Assembly: GCA_018401875.1 (NCBI GenBank)
Contig: JAGYJZ010000007.1
Location: 1 to 64,000, forward strand
DNA: 64,000 bases
Source: Salibacteraceae bacterium
GTDB taxonomy: Bacteria > Bacteroidota > Bacteroidia > Flavobacteriales_G > Salibacteraceae
Reading direction: 5' to 3'
Part shown: piece by piece, positions 28,060-36,759 of the stretch
Layout: each line of letters starts with the position of its first letter
Numbering within the stretch: position 1 is the first letter of the stretch
The notes under the pieces: generated by a model
The model's input: only the letters and a program-made list of their open reading frames with translations
Told to the model about the DNA's origin: nothing
Database searches by the model: none
Program-made: the position numbers and the translations under genes

Positions 28060-29060
28060 GACACAAGGGCATTTTTAGTAGGTAAAGGACGCGGTGAAAA
28101 TTCAGAAGCTACTTCGGCCAACACACGGATATGGTCGGGTGTTGTTCCGCAGCATCCTCCAACGATGTTTACCAAGTTTCTTTTAAAATATACGCGCAAC
28201 AATTCGGCAAAATCTTCGGGCGATTGATCGTAGCTGCCCATTTCGTTTGGCAATCCTGCATTGGGATGTGCAGAAACTAAAAAGGGAGCGTGTTGGTCTA
28301 ACACATCCACGTAAGGCATCAATTGATCAGCGCCCAACGCACAATTTAAACCCACTGAAAACAGAGGAACATGCGAAACGGAAATCAGGAATGCATGGGT
28401 GGTTTGTCCACTCAAAGTGCGTCCGCTGGCATCGGTAATGGTGCCCGAAACCATGATGGGCAGCTTTTCTTTCCGCTCGTCAAACACGCGTTGTATTGCG
28501 AATAGCGCTGCTTTTGCATTTAAGGTATCAAACACGGTTTCTACCAATAAAAGATCGGCACCACCATCCATCAGTCCATTCACTTGCTCGGCATAGGCAT
28601 CTTCCAGTTCTTTGAATGTGATTGCTCTAAATCCGGGGCGATTCACGTCTGGACTCAACGATGCTGTGCGGTTTGTGGGGCCGATAGATCCGGCTACAAA
28701 GCGCGGTTTCGCCTCCGTTGAATATTCATCTGCAGCTTGCCGTGCAAGTTTTGCCGATTCTACATTGAGTACGTACGCGTAAGATTCGAGTCCGTAGTCT
28801 GACTGCGCGATAGACGTGCTGCTGAAGGTGTTGGTTTCAACAATGTCGGCACCGGCCTCAAAATAAGCACGATGGATGTTGAGGATGATGTCGGGGCGCG
28901 TAAGGGAAAGTAAATCGTTGTTTCCTTTGAGGGGCGAGGGATGCGCTTTCAATTCAGCGTGACGAAAATCTTCTTCTGTCAACGGATGACGTTGAATCAT
29001 GGTGCCCATCGCGCCATCGAGGATTAAAATGCGTTGTTGTGCGAGTTTTTCTAAGGTCAT
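28056..29060 (-). CDS. metH: Homocysteine S-methyltransferase part of split MetH
   Basis: ATG 29060 ([20 protein letters not shown]) is the preferred start, giving 334 residues; the frame is open to 29093. This is the zinc-dependent homocysteine-binding barrel: DGAMGTMIQ at the start, [15 protein letters not shown], and the zinc cysteines in GLNCALGA and GGCCGTT. Together with the following 893-residue protein it makes about 1,227 residues, the size of a whole single-chain MetH. The SAM-I riboswitch and a promoter lie directly upstream, so this is the first gene of a SAM-repressed operon metH(N)-metH(C)-metF. Confidence 0.95.
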   Translation of the reverse strand: MTLEKLAQQRILILDGAMGTMIQRHPLTEEDFRHAELKAHPSPLKGNNDLLSLTRPDIILNIHRAYFEAGADIVETNTFSSTSIAQSDYGLESYAYVLNVESAKLARQAADEYSTEAKPRFVAGSIGPTNRTASLSPDVNRPGFRAITFKELEDAYAEQVNGLMDGGADLLLVETVFDTLNAKAALFAIQRVFDERKEKLPIMVSGTITDASGRTLSGQTTHAFLISVSHVPLFSVGLNCALGADQLMPYVDVLDQHAPFLVSAHPNAGLPNEMGSYDQSPEDFAELLRVYFKRNLVNIVGGCCGTTPDHIRVLAEVASEFSPRPLPTKNALVS

Positions 29061-29117
29061 TGCATCGGTAGCTTTGTTTCTTTTGACCTTCAAGAAAGTG
29101 GGGTGAAACTCTCTCTG

Positions 29118-29217
29118 CTCATCTTTCTCCGTTTGTTGATTGGAGTTGGAATTAGCACCCGGCCGACCGGGTTGCTAAGACTTCATCGGGCCATTTCCCT
29201 CAGTCTTTCTTGATAAG
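29118..29217 (-). ncRNA. SAM-I (S-box) riboswitch
   Basis: On the minus strand the aptamer begins CTTATCAAGAAAGACTGAGG and continues with the class-defining parts GGCCCGATGAAG, AGCAACC, GGTGCTAATTCCA and GAAAGATGAG. P1 can form between CTTATC and GATGAG. It senses S-adenosylmethionine and turns off the downstream metH(N)-metH(C)-metF operon. Between the aptamer and ATG 29060, TTTCTT and AAGAAA can form a short hairpin without a T run, so translational control or another mechanism is as likely as termination. Confidence 0.95.
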
Positions 29218-29224
29218 TCGGCTG

Positions 29225-29255
29225 CGAATGTACGCGATAGAAAATTGATACAAAA
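29225..29255 (-). promoter_or_regulatory. Promoter of riboswitch-metH operon
   Basis: On the minus strand, TTTTG (29255-29251), a spacer of 18 and TACATTCG (29232-29225) match the Bacteroidota -33/-7 pattern. The -7 box ends 7 bases before the riboswitch P1 strand, so the expected transcript start just precedes the aptamer, supporting both calls. Confidence 0.65.
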
Positions 29256-29274
29256 CACCCTGAAGTCAAAAAAT

Positions 29275-30066
29275 TTAGTCGATGATTCGTTTGATGATTC
29301 TCAAACGGTGCGAGTAGTCGCGGTGATCATTGTTGTAAATGCCTTGATGGTCGATCCGGTCAATGCGCACCTTGCCAGAAGCGTGAATGATATAATTGTC
29401 TTCGAGAAGAATGCCCACATGGATAATTCTGCCTTCTTCATTGTCAAAAAATGCCAAGTCTCCCGGTTGTGATTCTTCAATAAAACTCAATGCGTGTCCC
29501 ATCGAAGCTTGTTGGTGAGCGTCTCTCGGCAGATTGATGCCGATCATTTTGTAGCATACTTGCACCAAGCCCGAACAGTCAATTCCGAACGGATGTCGTC
29601 CGCCCCACAAATAGGGTGTGTTGATGTACATCATGGCGTTTTGCACCAGGGTTGATACATTTTTTTTCTCTGCTTTCACCTGCACTTGACCGTCAAACGA
29701 ATACACTTCCTTGCCGATTTTGAAAACACCCTCGTTGAAGAACGGCAGCGAACTGCCCAATAAGATCGGAATAATGCTATTGTCTGCTGCTTTGATGGCG
29801 AGTCCTGCCATTTCCAAGCTCGTGGGGATGAATTTTTGCTTTTGCAAGCGCTCTGCAAACTTGATGTCGATGGCGTGGTGTTGCTTGCTGTCTATCCAGC
29901 ATGAATAACCATCGAGGGCGCACGTGACCCTCAACCATTTCTTACGCCTCTCCTTGATTTCGTAATATTCTCCAAATAGAATTTGGCTCACTTGCTCAGC
30001 AGAGTCGGCAGGTTCACTCCTGCAAGGAATAACACTCAATGTACTGATGCCGAATTCTGATGCCAT
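29275..30066 (-). CDS. NlpC/P60 family (C40) peptidase with N-terminal SH3-like region
   Basis: The 263-residue protein has a bacterial SH3-like N-terminal region (about 1-130; SDxxxQxLxGE-like pattern EQVSQILFGEYYEI, WLRVTC) and a C-terminal NlpC/P60 domain. Catalytic residues are Cys164 in GIDCSGLVQV, His216 in IIHVGILL and His228 in IIHASG. Members cleave murein stem peptides, often between gamma-D-Glu and diaminopimelate (as in YkfC). No signal peptide is visible, so it may act on recycled muropeptides in the cytoplasm, or be exported by other means. It is preceded by a divergent yggS. Confidence 0.9.
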   Translation of the reverse strand: MASEFGISTLSVIPCRSEPADSAEQVSQILFGEYYEIKERRKKWLRVTCALDGYSCWIDSKQHHAIDIKFAERLQKQKFIPTSLEMAGLAIKAADNSIIPILLGSSLPFFNEGVFKIGKEVYSFDGQVQVKAEKKNVSTLVQNAMMYINTPYLWGGRHPFGIDCSGLVQVCYKMIGINLPRDAHQQASMGHALSFIEESQPGDLAFFDNEEGRIIHVGILLEDNYIIHASGKVRIDRIDHQGIYNNDHRDYSHRLRIIKRIID

Positions 30067-30216
30067 GGTATTAAAACAGCGGCAATTTACGCCTGTCTTT
30101 TGCGCGATTGAACTGCATTTCGTGGTTTTGTTAACGCTTTTTTGTTGACGTATGTTGAGAACTAAATGAACAAACTCACCGCTTCGTTTTTTAGGATCAA
30201 AGAAGATATTTGCACT

Positions 30217-30891
30217 ATGAGCGTAGCAGAAAATTTAAAACACATTCAAGATTCAATCCCGCAACACGTTACGTTGGTGGCGGTTTCAAAAACGTATCCC
30301 GTTGATCATATCATGGAGGTATATGACCAAGGGCAGCGCGACTTTGGCGAGAACAAGGTGCAAGAGCTAGCTGCCAAAGCCGAGGTGATGCCCAAGGATA
30401 TTCGCTGGCATTTGATCGGACATCTTCAAACCAATAAGGTGAAGTACATCACGGGATTTGTGCACATGATTCACGCAGTTGATAGTTTAAAACTGCTCAA
30501 AGAAATCAACAAACAAGCCGCTAAAGACGATCGTGTGGTGGAGTGCCTGTTGCAAGTGCACATCGCTGAAGAGGACACTAAATTCGGACTTTCTCACGAT
30601 GAGTGTGAAGACTTATTGATCAACCCAACGGTGAGCGAAATGAAGCATGTGAGCATCAAAGGACTGATGGGTATGGCCACTTTTACGGATCATCAAACGC
30701 AAGTGCGAAGAGAGTTTTTAGGTTTGAAAAACCTGTTTGATCGCTTGGCTCAAAAACACGCTGATCTCGCTTATTGGAATCCAACCACACTCTCGATGGG
30801 AATGAGCGGTGATTACCTCATTGCCATTGATGAAGGCAGCACAATGGTGCGTGTGGGAAGTTCCATCTTTGGCGAACGCGACTACAATTAA
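30217..30891 (+). CDS. yggS: YggS/PLPBP family pyridoxal-phosphate homeostasis protein
   Basis: ATG 30217 gives 224 residues, the normal size for the family; the frame is open from 30166 but the extra 17 residues match nothing. Motifs: the PLP lysine Lys25 in VAVSKTYP, GENKVQEL, WHLIGHLQTNKVK, GLMGMAT and SMGMSGDY, with the phosphate-binding VRVGSSIFG at the end. It binds PLP without catalysing a known reaction and influences B6 and amino-acid homeostasis. A GATATTTG box lies exactly 4 bases before the ATG. The stop overlaps that of the convergent gene by 4 bases. Confidence 0.95.
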   Translation: MSVAENLKHIQDSIPQHVTLVAVSKTYPVDHIMEVYDQGQRDFGENKVQELAAKAEVMPKDIRWHLIGHLQTNKVKYITGFVHMIHAVDSLKLLKEINKQAAKDDRVVECLLQVHIAEEDTKFGLSHDECEDLLINPTVSEMKHVSIKGLMGMATFTDHQTQVRREFLGLKNLFDRLAQKHADLAYWNPTTLSMGMSGDYLIAIDEGSTMVRVGSSIFGERDYN

Positions 30892-31418
30892 AGTTCGACC
30901 AAATCGGCAATCTTTTCGAGTTTCGACTCTGAGTAGCGCCCAGAATCTTTGAAGATGATGCTTCCATTTTCGTCCAACACAAACACGTAAGCGTCATTTT
31001 TCTTATCCAATTCAAGGGCCTTCATTTGATCTTTAAATTCTCCTTGGTAAAACAAGAGGTAGTCATTGAACGATTCATCTACGTTGGCTTTAATTTTTTT
31101 GATGATTCCATCAGCAGCAGCTTGACCTACGCCCGTAAACATCATGATCAGTTTTACATGGCAGTCGTAAGCCATCGCATTGAATCCCGATTCGTCAATA
31201 AACATCGTGTAAACAGGCTCGTACCAATTGTCGAGCATTTGCTCTGCTTCTTTCGTAAATGCTAAAAACACGATGCTTTTCTTTCCGTTTAAATCGCTTG
31301 GAAGGTTCAATTTCTTGTTTTGAATGCTCTCGGCTTCGATGTTTGGGAAAGTTTGCGCAGCAGAAATGAATGCAGCGTGAAGGATGACGAAGAGAAAACT
31401 GAGTTGAAGTATGTTCAT
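30888..31418 (-). CDS. Exported thioredoxin-fold-like protein of unknown function
   Basis: The 176-residue protein starts with a signal peptide (MNILQLSFLFVILHAAFISAAQ), followed by a segment like FPNIEAESIQNKKLNLPSDL, KSIVFLAFTKEAEQML and a C-terminal DAYVFVLDENGSIIFKDSGR. This is the order of strands of an AhpC/thioredoxin-like fold (NxxVFVVDxxGxIxxxxxG), but there is no CxxC, so a redox role is not supported. It is divergent from the EEP gene, with only 9 bases between the two starts. Function unknown. Confidence 0.75.
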   Translation of the reverse strand: MNILQLSFLFVILHAAFISAAQTFPNIEAESIQNKKLNLPSDLNGKKSIVFLAFTKEAEQMLDNWYEPVYTMFIDESGFNAMAYDCHVKLIMMFTGVGQAAADGIIKKIKANVDESFNDYLLFYQGEFKDQMKALELDKKNDAYVFVLDENGSIIFKDSGRYSESKLEKIADLVEL

Positions 31419-31427
31419 CTTTGTGAC

Positions 31428-32420
31428 GTGAAAATCGTTGACCCAATAGTAACGTTTTGTGCGGCAATTATTGCATTGTTTTTTGTGTTGAATGGGGTGG
31501 CGAGTTGGTCAATATTCCAATCATTCGAATTACTGCAATTGTTTCCTTCATTTGATTTTGTGGTGTGGTTGCTCGCGGCAATTCTGCTTATCTTTTCTAT
31601 ATCGATCGGAGGAAGAAGGGTCGCGCTCGTGGTGGTTTTTTTCATGCTATCTATTCAGCTCGTAGTTCGCCACAGTGATCGTTCAGTTGGTTTTAAACCC
31701 AATGCTGCGCGCGGTGAAACCTTAAAAATTATGAGTTTGAATGTAGGCCAGTTTTCTAACGACACTGGGGTTGTGCGCCAATGTATTGAGCTAATTCGCA
31801 GCGAAAATCCAGACATCGTTTGCCTTCAGGAATTTGGTTTGTATTACAAATGGCCCGATGTGCGAAGCGTGTCCATCGACTTTGCCGAAAAGATCAATTG
31901 CACGTATTTTGATTTCAGTCCTAAACCGGGAAACATTTTCGGAACGGCTTTCTTCTCAAAGTATGAAATTGAAGCGATAGATACGGTGTTTCAACTTTTG
32001 TCGCACACCAACGAAGCGAAGGTGTACACGGTGAATGTGAATGGAAAACGCCTCACAATTGCCAATGTGCACCTTCAGAGCTACAACCTATTTTCTGTGA
32101 AGAATTCGGCATCACTTACTTCGATTTCAGAGGCCATAAATGCGCGAAATGCGCAAGTGATGGACTTGCTTGAGTTCGAAGCTGATGCGATGGTAGGCGA
32201 TTTCAACGCATCACCGGGTACGATTGTCTATGATAAGTTATGTGCGAAGTATGTGGATGTGCATCGCACGTATGGAAATCCATTTAGCTTCACGCATCAG
32301 TCATTTCCAACGCGGCTTGATTATGTGTTTGTGCGAGAAAATAACGCCATTGAGCGCTTTTCTGTGAATGCTGATTCGCCCTCCGATCACAAGGCTTTGG
32401 TGATCAAGCTTTCATTTTAA
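31428..32420 (+). CDS. Membrane-anchored endonuclease/exonuclease/phosphatase family protein
   Basis: GTG 31428 (VKIVDPIVTFCAAIIALF) gives 330 residues; a longer frame from 31320 would overlap the divergent neighbour. Three membrane helices (about 8-28, 36-58, 62-82) precede an EEP domain: MSLNVGQFS, DIVCLQEFG with the metal-binding Glu, ANVHLQSYN, VGDFNASPG, RLDYVFV and SDHKALV. EEP proteins hydrolyse phosphodiesters in nucleic acids, lipids or sugars; this membrane-anchored form is frequent in Bacteroidota with no defined substrate. CATCTTTG lies 4 bases before the start. Confidence 0.9.
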   Translation: MKIVDPIVTFCAAIIALFFVLNGVASWSIFQSFELLQLFPSFDFVVWLLAAILLIFSISIGGRRVALVVVFFMLSIQLVVRHSDRSVGFKPNAARGETLKIMSLNVGQFSNDTGVVRQCIELIRSENPDIVCLQEFGLYYKWPDVRSVSIDFAEKINCTYFDFSPKPGNIFGTAFFSKYEIEAIDTVFQLLSHTNEAKVYTVNVNGKRLTIANVHLQSYNLFSVKNSASLTSISEAINARNAQVMDLLEFEADAMVGDFNASPGTIVYDKLCAKYVDVHRTYGNPFSFTHQSFPTRLDYVFVRENNAIERFSVNADSPSDHKALVIKLSF

Positions 32421-32484
32421 TTGAATCTACATGCAGGTGTCGAAAACTCTTGAATTTGCTTCGAGTGCCACGCTATTATAGAGG

Positions 32485-32492
32485 TAAGTTTG
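32485..32492 (+). promoter_or_regulatory. Putative -7 box of TPR/SPOR-like gene
   Basis: TAAGTTTG is a full match to TAnnTTTG and lies 20 bases before ATG 32513. It falls inside the longer open frame, which supports the later start. Confidence 0.45.
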
Positions 32493-32512
32493 AGTACTTA
32501 CAATCAACGCTT

Positions 32513-33823
32513 ATGAATCGCATCCTATCAATCCTGGTTTTTTTATGTGTTGGCTTAACCACCACCGCGCAAGAAGACGACAATAATTTCAACAAGGCTA
32601 AGCTGCATTTAGCCAATCATAAGTTGAACCAAGCGATTCCGATCCTTGAAAAGCTCTGGGCGAAAGACCCTGCCAACGCCAATTTGAATTACCTATTGGG
32701 ATTGTGCTACGTGAAAGAAGACATGCAAATCCCGAAGTCGGTTGAACTGCTCGAAACGGCATCAAGCATCTACACCTCGGAGTATGAATCGGGATCAAAA
32801 ACGGAAAGACGTGCACCGGAGTATGTCTATTATTACATGACCATCGCCTATTCTAAAAATGGTCAGTGCGAAGAAGCACTGCGTGCTTTGAATAAGTTTT
32901 ACCAAGTGTATACCTACAACGATGAGTACTATTTGGTGGACGGCCAGAAATGGGTGCGCGAGTGCAACCTTGAGAGCAAAGAAGAAGAAAAACCAGAAGA
33001 GGCGATTGCGGCTGCCAATGCTTCCAAAACCGACCAGAATGTTGACGCTAGTGCAGAAGAGAACACACCGGCACTCAGCAAAGAAGAAGAGGCAAGCCTC
33101 GAAATTGCACAAGAAATTAAAGCCGAGCGCAATGAGCCTCAGATCAAAGAACGCCTTGTTCCTTTTGACGAGTGGGACGAATTAAGAACACGTGAAGTGA
33201 ACTACACTACCATGACATCGCTATACGGAATCCAAGTGGCCGCATTGATGGATTTAAAACCCACACGCGATTTTGAAAACCTCAAAAATGTAGAAGTATA
33301 TGTCGATGAAAATGGAATTTTCAGATACGTTATCGGCCGCTTCCCCTATAAAAAGCAAGCGGAATCACTTTTGGCAAAAATCAGAGAGCGAGGCTATTCT
33401 GATGCATTCATTGTTGATGTAAACCGACCAAATTATGAGCAAGAAGTGCTCGGTGTGGGTGCACAAAACATCAATTGGCACATTCAAGGTTCTGTTGATT
33501 TTAGGGTGCAAGTGGGTGCGTTTAGAACGATCGTTTCGAGTTCAGTTGCTAACAAATACTTGGAGGTGGAAGGCATCAAAGAGAATCAACAAAACGACTT
33601 GGTCATCTTAACCGTTGGAAACTTTGCTCAATACGATCAAGCAGCGGCTTACCGCGAAGAATTGAAAACTTTAGGCATCGAAGATGCGTTCGTGGTAGCC
33701 TTCAATTTGGGAAATAAGATTCCGCTCAAAGAGGCCAAAGAATACGCAGAAGCCAACGCAGAAAAGCAAGGCGAATCTCATCAAGAAGCAGGTGCCAAGA
33801 AAAAAGCTAGGGCAGATTTTTAA
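32513..33823 (+). CDS. Secreted protein with TPR-like and SPOR-like segments
   Basis: ATG 32513 (MNRILSILVFLCVGLTTTAQ) gives a signal peptide and 436 residues; the frame is open from 32450. Residues 20-150 contain TPR-like helices (LNQAIPILEKLWAKDPANAN, YYYMTIAYSKNGQCEEAL). A charged linker rich in Glu follows. The second half has two or three repeats of a SPOR-type pattern (YGIQVAALMD, FRYVIGRFPYKKQAESLL, FRVQVGAFRTI, VILTVGNFAQYDQAAAYREE), the fold that binds denuded peptidoglycan. A role in envelope or cell division is plausible but not shown. A terminator lies 120 bases after the stop. Confidence 0.85.
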   Translation: MNRILSILVFLCVGLTTTAQEDDNNFNKAKLHLANHKLNQAIPILEKLWAKDPANANLNYLLGLCYVKEDMQIPKSVELLETASSIYTSEYESGSKTERRAPEYVYYYMTIAYSKNGQCEEALRALNKFYQVYTYNDEYYLVDGQKWVRECNLESKEEEKPEEAIAAANASKTDQNVDASAEENTPALSKEEEASLEIAQEIKAERNEPQIKERLVPFDEWDELRTREVNYTTMTSLYGIQVAALMDLKPTRDFENLKNVEVYVDENGIFRYVIGRFPYKKQAESLLAKIRERGYSDAFIVDVNRPNYEQEVLGVGAQNINWHIQGSVDFRVQVGAFRTIVSSSVANKYLEVEGIKENQQNDLVILTVGNFAQYDQAAAYREELKTLGIEDAFVVAFNLGNKIPLKEAKEYAEANAEKQGESHQEAGAKKKARADF

Positions 33824-33944
33824 TGCATGCCGTTTTCTATGACATACCCACCGTTCGTTGGTTTGCAGAGTGCGCGTCCATCGTTTAATAATATCATTGA
33901 TCAAGCTTTCACGCCAAAGAAAGTTGGTTTAGGTAAACTGATGA

Positions 33945-33973
33945 AAAGCCCGACTTGTGTTGGGCTTTTTTTA
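33945..33973 (+). terminator. Rho-independent terminator
   Basis: AAAGCCCGAC pairs with GTTGGGCTTT around TTGT and is followed by a T run. It ends transcription from the TPR/SPOR-like gene. The 120 bases between that stop and the hairpin contain nothing else that I recognise. Confidence 0.85.
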
Positions 33974-34050
33974 TGTCTAAAAATGATGAGACTCCATTTC
34001 AGTTGGCTACTTTTACCGTCTATATACTTTGACCTTTTATACGTTGATTT

Positions 34051-36708
34051 TTGAATAAATTTCGCCCACTTTTTTGCGCTGGTGCAGTGATTCCAATCCT
34101 AAGTTTTGGTCAGTTTAAAGGAAGTGACTACGACCAGCCTGCCGTGCCGTTTGAGGTGTTTAATGATGGTTCTGAGAATTTCAATCCGATTGTCGGAGAT
34201 AACGGAACTTTTCTCTGGTTCACACGCACTGGGCATGCAGAAAACACTAGTGGTGTCTTGGATCAAGATATTTGGTTTAGCCACTTTGACGATGGTGCTT
34301 GGAGCGAGCCTTCCAATAAATTTGAAGGACTGAATTCAAAAAAGAACGATTTAATCATCGGACAGTCAGAAAACAACACCATCTATCTGCTGCGCTACAA
34401 TCAAACAAAAGTCAGCGACCTCACATCCATCGAAGCATATAAGAAAGTGGGCGACACCTACAAGCACGACCATTATTTAAACCTTCCTCAAATCAACATT
34501 TCAGGATCGTATTTTGGGTTTTATGTCGCGCGTGACGAATCGTTTGTCATCATCTCAATGAATGCCGAGACGAGCTTTGGAAAAGAAGATTTATACATCA
34601 GCTTAAAAACGGAAGACGGGTGGTCAACACCACTCAATATGGGCGCGCGTATCAATACCAGCGGATTTGAAATGTCGCCCTTCGTATCGAAAGACAAGAG
34701 GCATTTGTTCTTTTCCAGTGAAGGACACCGAAGCATGGGTAAAGGCGATATTTTTATGTCAGTGCGACTCGATGATTCATGGCAGTCGTGGTCGAAGCCG
34801 GTAAATCTAGGTCCACACGTTAATAGCCCTGACTTTGAAGCGTATTTCTCGTTGAACGAAAAGCTCAATGAAGCCTACTTTTTCTCTGATGCTCAAAACC
34901 CAACAGGTCGGCTTTACAGCATTTCCTACAAACTCGACCCGAATGTATTGCGCTTTAACGCCCATCGTTCGGCAACGGGATTTGTAAAGTTAGATGCCTT
35001 ACCTGCAATAAGCGTCAAGCTGAATTTGCTCGATGAAAACGACCAAATTGTGCAATCGGTTACGACCACCAAAGACGGATATTTCAATTTACAATCCTTT
35101 CTTCCCGATCGCAATTACAAGATCGCGATTGATGAAAAAGACCGCTCTGAGCTTGGAAAGGCTGAAATATTCCTAGCCAACGACCTTGGCGAGCAGATGG
35201 TGTATATGAACGATCAGCGCTTGGGGATATTTGGATTCAAAGTGCTGTCTGGAAATAAAGTAGATGCCTTTGAAGATTACGAACAAATGGCGAAAGAGGG
35301 TAATGTGGTAGACAGAGAAACGACCATTTCAGGAAAAGTAACTGCGCATGGTACCATAAATAAAAAACTGGAACTCAACATCGTAAACGAGAACAACGAA
35401 GTGTTGAAGACCGTTGAGACAGACGAAAAAGGCTTTTTTAGCTTCAGTACCGATGCGCGCGAAAAGAGTTATTTCTTAAGTCTTGGAAAGGATGCCAGTG
35501 GTTTGGTTGATGTATACGAAGTCTTCTTAACCAACGACAATCCCAATGAGGATATCGTAGTAACCAAGACAGGAAAACACCTCTTTGAGTTCACTTCGTT
35601 GATCAATGCAGGTAAAATACCCATCAAGCTCATCGATGAGAAGGATGTGGCAATGCCAAAGCACCTTTTTGAAGAGCACGCACTGAGCGAGTTGGAAGAT
35701 CATCATCTCTCAGGGTTTTTGATGCACAACGCATTGCCTGTAATGAATGCAGAAATCTCGTTGATTAATGAAGATGATGAAGTGATGGGATTGTCGAAAA
35801 CAGATGAAAAAGGGCAGTTTCAGTTTGATGCAGAACTTTTGGAAGGCGATTACACCCTGAAGCTTTCTGATGAGCAACAAAAAAGTTTAAGTGGAAGCGA
35901 GATATTCTTGGCCAAAAATCCTGAAGACGTCTTGTTTTATTTGAACGATGACAGAGCAGGAATTTTCGCGTTTCGAAAACTCGTTCGCAATAAGCCTATT
36001 ACACTTTACTCACTGCGCACACAAGCCGAGTCAGGTGCAATAGTTACTAAATCAGCAGCAACACTGAAAGGTAAATTTCAATACAAGGCGCTGCCAAAGT
36101 CAGGAGTTACTTTGACGTTGTTTGATTCCGATGAAAACGTGATTCAGAAAACATTGGTCGAGAAAGATGGAAGTTTCGAGTTTAAAAACTACATCCCCGA
36201 AAAGAGTTACTTCATCTCGGCTGAGTCGGAAGGCTTGTCGGATATTTATGAAATATACATTTCAGGCCAGCAAAAGAATGTGTTGGTGAATAGAACCGAT
36301 AAAACGGTTTTTTCATTCAAGATTCTTCCTTCACAAGATGTTGTCTTGAATGAGTTTTATGCCCACGAAACCCAATTGATAGATGGTCGACCGCGTCCTT
36401 CTGATCGAAAGCCATATTCTGACATGGCACCGCGCGAAGTGTATGACTTTGACGTGAAGAACATCGAGACACGATCATTTTCTTCGTTGAATGATGCCAT
36501 TGAAAAAGCACTCTTGGGCGAGCGCATTGTGATTAGAGTATTTGACGAACTCAACCACAACAAATCTGTCGTGCTCCTAGCAACGCTTTCAGCGAATGCC
36601 ATCCAACCACTGATCGACTACCTCGTAGACAGCGGTATTTCAGAGTCGGCCATCAATCCCCAAAACACTACGAGTGATCAAGCATTAATCGTGATCAACG
36701 ACAAATAA
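34051..36708 (+). CDS. PD40-repeat secreted protein with ABAB carboxypeptidase-regulatory-like repeats
   Basis: The 885-residue protein starts with TTG 34051 and has a short signal (residues 1-20). Residues 40-290 are a WD40-like PD40 propeller (FNPIVGDNGTFLWFTR, MSPFVSKDKRHLFFSSEGH, DFEAYFSLNEKLNEAYFFSD). Then come four carboxypeptidase-regulatory-like domains in ABAB order: A1 308-400, B1 424-518, A2 552-645, B2 669-760. A units end with EIFLAxxxxxxxxYxNDxRxGIFxFxxL, B units with DxYExxx...xxxxTxKxxFxF. The last 85 residues (807-885) vaguely recall an OmpA-type tail but lack clear motifs. Homologues with PD40 and OmpA domains are outer-membrane or periplasmic components often near T9SS genes. 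Function unknown. Confidence 0.82.
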   Translation: MNKFRPLFCAGAVIPILSFGQFKGSDYDQPAVPFEVFNDGSENFNPIVGDNGTFLWFTRTGHAENTSGVLDQDIWFSHFDDGAWSEPSNKFEGLNSKKNDLIIGQSENNTIYLLRYNQTKVSDLTSIEAYKKVGDTYKHDHYLNLPQINISGSYFGFYVARDESFVIISMNAETSFGKEDLYISLKTEDGWSTPLNMGARINTSGFEMSPFVSKDKRHLFFSSEGHRSMGKGDIFMSVRLDDSWQSWSKPVNLGPHVNSPDFEAYFSLNEKLNEAYFFSDAQNPTGRLYSISYKLDPNVLRFNAHRSATGFVKLDALPAISVKLNLLDENDQIVQSVTTTKDGYFNLQSFLPDRNYKIAIDEKDRSELGKAEIFLANDLGEQMVYMNDQRLGIFGFKVLSGNKVDAFEDYEQMAKEGNVVDRETTISGKVTAHGTINKKLELNIVNENNEVLKTVETDEKGFFSFSTDAREKSYFLSLGKDASGLVDVYEVFLTNDNPNEDIVVTKTGKHLFEFTSLINAGKIPIKLIDEKDVAMPKHLFEEHALSELEDHHLSGFLMHNALPVMNAEISLINEDDEVMGLSKTDEKGQFQFDAELLEGDYTLKLSDEQQKSLSGSEIFLAKNPEDVLFYLNDDRAGIFAFRKLVRNKPITLYSLRTQAESGAIVTKSAATLKGKFQYKALPKSGVTLTLFDSDENVIQKTLVEKDGSFEFKNYIPEKSYFISAESEGLSDIYEIYISGQQKNVLVNRTDKTVFSFKILPSQDVVLNEFYAHETQLIDGRPRPSDRKPYSDMAPREVYDFDVKNIETRSFSSLNDAIEKALLGERIVIRVFDELNHNKSVVLLATLSANAIQPLIDYLVDSGISESAINPQNTTSDQALIVINDK

Positions 36709-36711
36709 AAA

Positions 36712-36745
36712 AGCCTGACCGATTCAACGGCCAGGCTCCTTTTTG
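36712..36745. terminator. Bidirectional terminator
   Basis: AGCCTGACC (36712-36720) pairs with GGCCAGGCT (36729-36737) with one A/G mismatch. T-rich tracts flank both sides: CCTTTTTG on the plus strand and, read on the minus strand, TTTTTTATTTG. It separates the PD40 gene from the convergent M4 protease gene. Confidence 0.75.
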
Positions 36746-36759
36746 AGCTTTTTCTATTG

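Noticed and set aside
33827..34054. 75-codon open frame between the TPR/SPOR-like gene and the PD40 gene
   Set aside because: Its second half is formed by the terminator hairpin at 33945-33973 and the rest has no recognisable pattern.
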